The notes beneath the pieces are model-generated. The model was not told the DNA's origin. It saw nothing but the letters and a program-made list of their open reading frames with translations, and did no database searches. Shown one piece after another: positions 7,353-10,456 of a DNA stretch of 10,456 bases (positions are counted from its first letter, which is position 1; every line of letters starts with the position of its first letter). The position numbers were made by a program, and so were the translations under genes. Origin of the DNA: Bacillaceae bacterium UBA7792 (GTDB lineage: Bacteria > Bacillota > Bacilli > Bacillales > Cytobacillaceae). Location: NCBI GenBank assembly GCA_002480735.1, contig DLCS01000146.1, forward strand, positions 14,530 to 24,985, given 5' to 3'.

Positions 7353-7614
7353 AATTCGTCTCTCCTATTCTTCCCAGAGATACTGGCCTTACCGGTGGCT
7401 GGACTTTCAATGGAATTTGGTGCGGTTGCTTCTCTCCCGATACTTTTTCCAAAATGGCATTCAATGCCGGACGACAAGTCCTTCCACCACAATAGCCCAT
7501 TCCCGCTCTCGTGCGTAATTTTATTTCCCGCATTGAACATTGATAGTTAATAAGGGTTTGCTCTATTTCTTCTAAATCAACTTCTTCACATCTACAAATG
7601 ACGATCCTATCCAT
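7345..7614 (-). CDS. Stand-alone BFD-like [2Fe-2S]-binding protein
   Basis: 89 residues, first gene of the dehydrogenase operon. Four Cys in the Fer2_BFD pattern are present: Cys7 and Cys9 (CRC) and Cys42 and Cys47 (CGGRTC). In HcnB, nitrite reductase and related proteins this domain is fused to the flavoprotein; here it is its own gene with a Pro-rich tail of about 30 residues. The frame is open upstream to 7818, but the extension (hydrophobic, AT-rich, no SD) is unlikely to be translated. ATG 7614 begins directly at the conserved MDRIVICRCEE and has GGGGG and GGAG within ten bases upstream. A candidate promoter lies about 100 bases upstream (7740-7712). Confidence 0.9.
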   Translation of the reverse strand: MDRIVICRCEEVDLEEIEQTLINYQCSMREIKLRTRAGMGYCGGRTCRPALNAILEKVSGEKQPHQIPLKVQPPVRPVSLGRIGETNYE

Positions 7615-7711
7615 CTCTCCATCCCCCATCAAAACTTGGTAATTTTTTCTGCTTGAAAAAATAGAAATAAAGTAAAGCCTGATATTTATGAGTATAATAT
7701 TGTTTAAGAAA

Positions 7712-7740
7712 ATTATAGACTGAATATTCTCGATTGTATT
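7712..7740 (-). promoter_or_regulatory. Candidate promoter of the dehydrogenase operon
   Basis: A perfect TATAAT (7717-7712, minus strand) with a poor -35 (AATACA at 7740-7735, 3 of 6) at 17 bp spacing. A weak -35 is what one expects of an activator-dependent promoter. An imperfect dyad TTTGT...ACAAA (7739-7760) lies immediately upstream. Assignment is tentative because the region is AT-rich. Confidence 0.4.
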
Positions 7741-7761
7741 TGTGGAAAACATCAAACAAAA

Positions 7762-7799
7762 GGAGCATAATTTGTGAAAAATCACAAAGGCAATGCTCC
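7762..7799. repeat. Long two-part hairpin in the divergent promoter region
   Basis: GGAGCAT (7762-7768) pairs with ATGCTCC (7793-7799), and TTTGTGA (7771-7777) pairs with TCACAAA (7782-7788) around an AAAA loop. That makes 14 bp interrupted by one internal loop. On the plus strand it is followed by a T-rich run (7802-7812), so it looks like a terminator pointing right, although no plus-strand gene precedes it. On the minus strand it is followed by TTTTGTTT. It may insulate the two operons, act as an operator, or be a leftover of a lost gene. Confidence 0.6.
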
Positions 7800-7882
7800 C
7801 ATTTCTTTTTTTGCTCATGATTTGTATTTGCTGAAAAATGTTATGTCTGAAATAATCGATAACAGCAATTCTATCCGCGCCA

Positions 7883-7953
7883 TAACTTTGCCAAAAATAA
7901 AGGGAATTTTATCGAGTTTGTCGAAGGGAGTTATCAGACAATACGATTAGAAT
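7883..7953 (+). promoter_or_regulatory. Promoter module, copy 1 (ahead of the PCD gene)
   Basis: First copy of a duplicated regulatory module; it begins exactly 86 bp before the PCD start codon. It holds an AACTTTGCCAAAAATAAAG box (7884-7902), an imperfect dyad TTTGTC (7917-7922) / GACAAT (7937-7942), and a -10-like TAGAAT (7948-7953) without a usable -35. TTGTCG...TACGAT (7918-7923 and 7942-7947) is an alternative but weaker pair. The layout fits a promoter that needs an activator bound over the -35 region. Confidence 0.7.
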
Positions 7954-7968
7954 AGAGGGAGGGAAATC

Positions 7969-8265
7969 ATGGAAAGGCTTAATGAAGAAGCAATCCAAAG
8001 AAAGCTAACAGACAATCCAAACTGGAAGCTGATCGATAAAAAGTGGATTGAGCGCAAGTATCGATTTCAGGAATATCTAAATGGCATAGAATTTGTACAG
8101 CGTGTTGCCCAGTTGTCAGAAAGCATGAATCATCATCCCTTTATCTCCATTGATTATAAGCTTATATCGATAAAAATTACTTCCTGGCGGGCAAAGGGAT
8201 TAACTGATTTAGATTTCACCTTAGCACAAAAATATGATGAATTGTATTTACAAATGAAAAGGTAG
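7969..8265 (+). CDS. Pterin-4a-carbinolamine dehydratase (4a-hydroxytetrahydrobiopterin dehydratase)
   Basis: 98 residues, the usual length for this family, which dehydrates 4a-hydroxy-tetrahydropterins to quinonoid dihydropterin. The complete signature is present: Glu51, then His55-His56-Pro57, Tyr63, Trp73 and Asp82, with the canonical spacing E-x3-HHP-x5-Y-x9-W-x8-D. The two histidines are the catalytic pair. Start ATG 7969 has a GAGGGAGGG SD five bases upstream. No aromatic amino acid hydroxylase, the classical partner, is in this window. The gene is followed after 30 bases by a MOSC gene. Published comparative work (Naponelli and colleagues, COG2154 family) proposed that some members serve molybdopterin metabolism, and the present context fits that subset. 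It is controlled by promoter module copy 1. Confidence 0.93.
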   Translation: MERLNEEAIQRKLTDNPNWKLIDKKWIERKYRFQEYLNGIEFVQRVAQLSESMNHHPFISIDYKLISIKITSWRAKGLTDLDFTLAQKYDELYLQMKR

Positions 8266-8295
8266 AGGAATAATAGCGAAAGGGAGAATGTGAAT

Positions 8296-8811
8296 ATGCT
8301 TTCCGCAAAAGTTGCTTCCATTTGGAGGTACCCAGTCAAGTCAATGATCGGAGAGGAAGTAAACGCTTGCGAAATTACCGAAAAAGGGTTACTCGGAGAC
8401 AGAGCATATGGTGTCATCGATAATGGAACTGGAAAACTTGCAAATGCTAAAAATCCACACAAATGGCCCAATATGTTTCAGCATCGAGCTACATTTATTG
8501 AACCACCGCAGGAGCACACTTCAATTCCTCCAGTTAGAATAACTTTGCCAAGTGGGGATTCTTTCGTTAGCACAGACGACTTCATCGAAAATGAGTGGGT
8601 GGGCAAAACCTTAACAATCGGCGATGTGCAGCTAAAAGTTTCTCAGGAGACAAAGAGATGTGTGATGACAACACTGGCTCAGGGTGACCTTCCGAAAGAT
8701 CTAAATGTGTTAAGATCTATTGTCAGAAATAATGCCGGAAGCTTTGGAGTTTATGCTACGGTTGCTAGAACTGGGCGGATACGTATCGAAGACAGAGTTG
8801 AAGTTTACTAA
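8296..8811 (+). CDS. Compact MOSC-domain protein
   Basis: MOSC (Moco sulfurase C-terminal) proteins are related to the C-terminal part of Moco sulfurase and to mARC, and are thought to carry sulfur or molybdenum cofactor. From ATG 8296 there are 171 residues. Hallmarks are RYPVKSM (11-17), GLLGDRAYGV (31-40), NEWVGKTLTIGD (99-110), the conserved Cys122 in KRCVMTT (120-126) and FGVYA (150-154) near the C-terminus. Relatives I know have about 215 residues or more; here a block that normally holds an RFRPN-like motif seems missing around residues 94-96. GTG 8290 is in frame, but GGGAG (8282-8286) is three bases from it and nine from ATG 8296, so ATG is preferred. It is second in the PCD operon, followed by a terminator. 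Confidence 0.9.
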   Translation: MLSAKVASIWRYPVKSMIGEEVNACEITEKGLLGDRAYGVIDNGTGKLANAKNPHKWPNMFQHRATFIEPPQEHTSIPPVRITLPSGDSFVSTDDFIENEWVGKTLTIGDVQLKVSQETKRCVMTTLAQGDLPKDLNVLRSIVRNNAGSFGVYATVARTGRIRIEDRVEVY

Positions 8812-8817
8812 TTTTGC

Positions 8818-8865
8818 TTTAAAGAGGGTTGGTTTTCGAAGAATGGAACCAATCCTCTTTATTTT
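8818..8865 (+). terminator. Terminator of the PCD-MOSC operon
   Basis: A 14-bp stem, AAAGAGGGTTGGTT (8821-8834) with AACCAATCCTCTTT (8847-8860), with one G-T pair and a 12-base loop. It is followed by a short T-rich tract (8858-8865). It begins nine bases after the MOSC stop and ends where the second promoter module begins, so the regulator gene is mainly transcribed from its own promoter. The imperfect T run suggests some read-through. Confidence 0.75.
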
Positions 8866-8935
8866 AACTTTACCAAAAATAAAGGGTATTTCATCAGATT
8901 TGTCGAAGGAATTCTTAGACAAACGAATTAGAAAT
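8865..8935 (+). promoter_or_regulatory. Promoter module, copy 2 (ahead of the regulator gene)
   Basis: Second copy, beginning exactly 86 bp before the regulator start codon, as in copy 1. The first 45 bases (8865-8909) match copy 1 (7883-7927) at 39 positions without a gap; the rest aligns with small indels. The dyad is perfect here: TTTGTC (8899-8904) / GACAAA (8918-8923), with additional inner pairs. A -10-like TAGAAA is at 8929-8934. The reverse strand of the upstream box reads TATTTTTGGTAAA, close to the PucR box as I recall it (WWWCNTTGGTTAA). Confidence 0.7.
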
Positions 8936-8950
8936 ATTAGGAGGACTTTT

Positions 8951-10186
8951 ATGGGTAATGCTTCAAAACCTTTCATGAGAAATTTTGATAGCCTCGAAGA
9001 TTTTGTCGACGTAGTCAGTGAAGTTTTAAATTGCCCAATAACTGTCGAGGATGCCAATCATCATCTACTTGCCTATAGCAAGCATGATGAGAAAACGGAT
9101 CCTGCCAGAATATCAACGATAATAAGAAGAAAAGTTCCTGAGAATGTAATAAATATGCTTTGGAAGAATAATATCATCCCTACACTCTTATCCAGTAAAC
9201 GTCCATTAAGAATTAAGGAAATTTCAGAAGTCGGACTAGGAAACCGAATTGCCATTTCTATCCGTAAAAATGAAGAAATCCTAGGGTTCATATGGGTCCT
9301 CGATCAAAAGCAAAATATCGATGATCAAGACCTTGATTATTTAGTTGAAGCAAGTAAAGTAGCAAAGAATTTGTTGTTAAAAATTCAAACAAAGATCAAT
9401 AAAAAGCAAAAGGACCAACAAGAGATTTTCCGAATGCTACTGAAAGGGCATTTTATGGATGAACGGAAAGCAATCATGCAATTTGAACAACTAGGGATCA
9501 GGCCCCCTTCCACATATTCAATTATCATTTTTAGATTTCAAAACTGGATATCTGACTCTTTTCATAAGCAACTAATTTATGTGATGGAAACCATACAGAA
9601 GCTAAATATTATTTTTTATCAAATAGAAGATCATGATTTTATTATTCTCGTTGCCTCCAAGACAAAGCAACCAACCATCGAGCTGCAAGACTATATAGAA
9701 ACCTTTGTTTATAAAATGAAGGAGAGGTTCCAAATTGATGGCTTGCAATGTGGTTTTGGAGGTATCTATCATAATCTTCAGTTCATACACGCTTGTTTTA
9801 GTGAGGCGGAAGCAGTTCTTGAACTTAAGGGGATTTTTCCAAATGAACTTTTAAACGTCTATGGATATCATCAACTTGGGTTATTTAAGCATATAAAATC
9901 CATTGCCCCTTCCTATCAAAAGCCCGAGCCCATAATTATTTTAGAAGACTATGATAGAAAGAATAACAGTGAACTTTTAGTCACCCTCGAATCTTATTTG
10001 GATCATGACTTGAATATAAGTGAAACCGCCAAGCATTTACATATTCACATCAACACACTTAATTATCGATTAAAGAGAATGGCTGAAATAGCACAAATTA
10101 ACTTCAAAGACTTTAATGAAAAAGCTGAATTATACTTGAGCCTTAAACTGTATAAGTATCTTAAAAATACTCAACCTATCAGCTAG
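8951..10186 (+). CDS. PucR-family transcriptional regulator (PutR/PrcR-like)
   Basis: 411 residues from ATG 8951, with AGGAGG (8939-8944) six bases upstream. The open frame reaches back to 8720, but that part overlaps the MOSC gene, the terminator and the promoter module and is not coding. Domains: an N-terminal GAF-like sensory region (about 10-145, with ITVEDANHHLLAYS and a conserved-looking VGLGNRIAISIRKN), a helical linker (about 146-170), a degenerate GGDEF-like CdaR middle region (about 170-290) and the C-terminal PucR helix-turn-helix (about 340-400, with ISETAKHLHIHINTLNYRLK). Such proteins usually activate catabolic genes in response to the substrate. From memory the N-terminal part most resembles PutR/PrcR, which controls proline use in Bacillus subtilis. 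Its promoter module shared with the PCD operon suggests autoregulation and control of its neighbours. Confidence 0.92.
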   Translation: MGNASKPFMRNFDSLEDFVDVVSEVLNCPITVEDANHHLLAYSKHDEKTDPARISTIIRRKVPENVINMLWKNNIIPTLLSSKRPLRIKEISEVGLGNRIAISIRKNEEILGFIWVLDQKQNIDDQDLDYLVEASKVAKNLLLKIQTKINKKQKDQQEIFRMLLKGHFMDERKAIMQFEQLGIRPPSTYSIIIFRFQNWISDSFHKQLIYVMETIQKLNIIFYQIEDHDFIILVASKTKQPTIELQDYIETFVYKMKERFQIDGLQCGFGGIYHNLQFIHACFSEAEAVLELKGIFPNELLNVYGYHQLGLFKHIKSIAPSYQKPEPIIILEDYDRKNNSELLVTLESYLDHDLNISETAKHLHIHINTLNYRLKRMAEIAQINFKDFNEKAELYLSLKLYKYLKNTQPIS

Positions 10187-10198
10187 TCGTATAAAAAC

Positions 10199-10241
10199 AG
10201 GCCCAAACCCTTGCAGAACAAGGATTAAGGCCTATTTTTTT
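10199..10241. terminator. Bidirectional terminator between the regulator and the transporter
   Basis: An outer stem AGGCC/GGCCT (10199-10203 with 10229-10233) encloses an inner stem CCTTG/CAAGG (10209-10213 with 10219-10223). Seven T residues follow on the plus strand, and the minus strand has five T after the hairpin. It lies between the convergent ends of the regulator gene and the transporter gene. Confidence 0.9.
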
Positions 10242-10267
10242 GATAACCAGCGGGACGTTCACCCTAA

Positions 10268-10456
10268 TTATAAGAATGATTTAATGCTTGCTAGGATTGT
10301 AAGAATACCGATAACAATGACGAACACGTTGCTCCATTTGCCTCTGTATTTAGCAAGAACAGGTACTTTTCGGATTGCATACATTGGTAATATACAAAGA
10401 ATGGCAGCAACTAGCGGACCGCTGAGAGAATCAATGAGTCCAAGAATACTTGGATT
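10268..10456 (-). CDS. HAAAP/SdaC-type amino-acid transporter, C-terminal fragment
   Basis: The last 62 residues of a minus-strand gene that runs off the right edge; the stop TAA is at 10270-10268. The segment reads [19 protein letters not shown], then [10 protein letters not shown] and [11 protein letters not shown]. This is the typical end of the hydroxy/aromatic amino acid permease family (SdaC/TdcC-like proton symporters), including two hydrophobic stretches that would be the last membrane helices. It is a normal gene cut by the window, not a truncated one. It converges on the regulator gene. The substrate cannot be read from this part; serine/threonine-type transport is usual for the family. 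Confidence 0.85.
   Translation of the reverse strand, partial: NPSILGLIDSLSGPLVAAILCILPMYAIRKVPVLAKYRGKWSNVFVIVIGILTILASIKSFL

Larger units (their letters stand above)
7615..7968. promoter_or_regulatory. Divergent control region of the dehydrogenase and PCD-MOSC operons
   Basis: 354 bases without a gene. It contains, left to right, the leader of the dehydrogenase operon, its candidate -10 (7717-7712), a long hairpin (7762-7799) and the plus-strand promoter module (7883-7953) of the PCD gene. The minus strand also has a weak TTGGCA...TAGAAT pair that overlaps the plus-strand module near 7894-7870. Confidence 0.6.

Noticed and set aside
7739..7760. TTTGT...ACAAA dyad ahead of the dehydrogenase -10 as a third operator copy
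   Set aside because: Half-site spacing and distance to the -10 differ from the two module copies, and such repeats arise easily in AT-rich DNA; kept only as a weak hint.
7615..7818. 68-codon upstream extension of the BFD gene with hydrophobic residues
   Set aside because: No SD at its start; it spans the hairpin and the candidate promoter, and the BFD domain begins exactly at the internal ATG with a better SD context.
7870..7968. Sigma-54 promoter for the PCD or dehydrogenase operon
   Set aside because: No TGGCAC-N5-TTGC pattern is present on either strand of the divergent region.
8720..8950. N-terminal extension of the PucR-type regulator
   Set aside because: It overlaps the MOSC gene, the terminator and the promoter module; AGGAGG six bases before ATG 8951 marks the true start.

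Overview
The window is chromosomal DNA of low to moderate GC from what looks like a Bacillaceae-type Firmicute. The reasons are strong AGGAGG-type Shine-Dalgarno (SD) sequences, short overlapping operons, hairpin-plus-U-run terminators and the protein families present. No RNA gene, CRISPR array, phage gene or insertion sequence is visible. This rests on sequence reading alone; no database search was run.

Layout, left to right. (1) 1-658 is mostly non-coding. It holds the SD of a minus-strand gene that starts just beyond the left edge, one doubtful 56-codon minus-strand ORF, a possible 24-codon micro-ORF and a terminator. (2) 659-3521, minus strand: a two-gene operon of a MoxR-type AAA+ ATPase and a 598-residue protein with two metallopeptidase-like units and a C-terminal VWA domain. 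(3) 3522-3983: a divergent intergenic region whose right half is a long, hairpin-rich leader for (4) a GNAT acetyltransferase (3984-4463), closed by a strong bidirectional terminator. (5) 4548-7614, minus strand: a four-gene operon encoding the parts of an HcnABC / sarcosine-oxidase / (hydroxy)proline-dehydrogenase-type flavo-iron-sulfur dehydrogenase. In transcription order these are a stand-alone BFD-like [2Fe-2S] protein, a plant-type [2Fe-2S] protein, a pyridine-nucleotide-disulfide-oxidoreductase-like FAD subunit and a DAO-family FAD subunit. (6) Divergent from it on the plus strand: a pterin-4a-carbinolamine dehydratase (PCD), a compact MOSC-domain protein, a terminator, and a PucR-family regulator. 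(7) After another bidirectional terminator, the C-terminal end of a minus-strand HAAAP-type amino-acid transporter runs off the right edge.

How the genes may work together. The dehydrogenase would oxidise a small secondary amine or imino acid (proline, hydroxyproline, sarcosine or similar; the exact substrate cannot be read from the sequence). PucR-family proteins commonly activate catabolic genes in response to the substrate, and this one resembles, from memory, the PutR/PrcR proline-responsive branch. The most informative non-coding signal is a promoter module of about 70 bp, present twice in near-identical form exactly 86 bp ahead of both the PCD gene and the regulator gene. It carries an inverted repeat TTTGTC...GACAAA and a PucR-box-like element. 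This ties PCD-MOSC and the regulator into one regulon, and possibly the divergent dehydrogenase too. Why a pterin dehydratase and an unusually short MOSC protein should sit in such a regulon is the main open question; a link to molybdenum-cofactor or Fe-S/sulfur handling is an inference.
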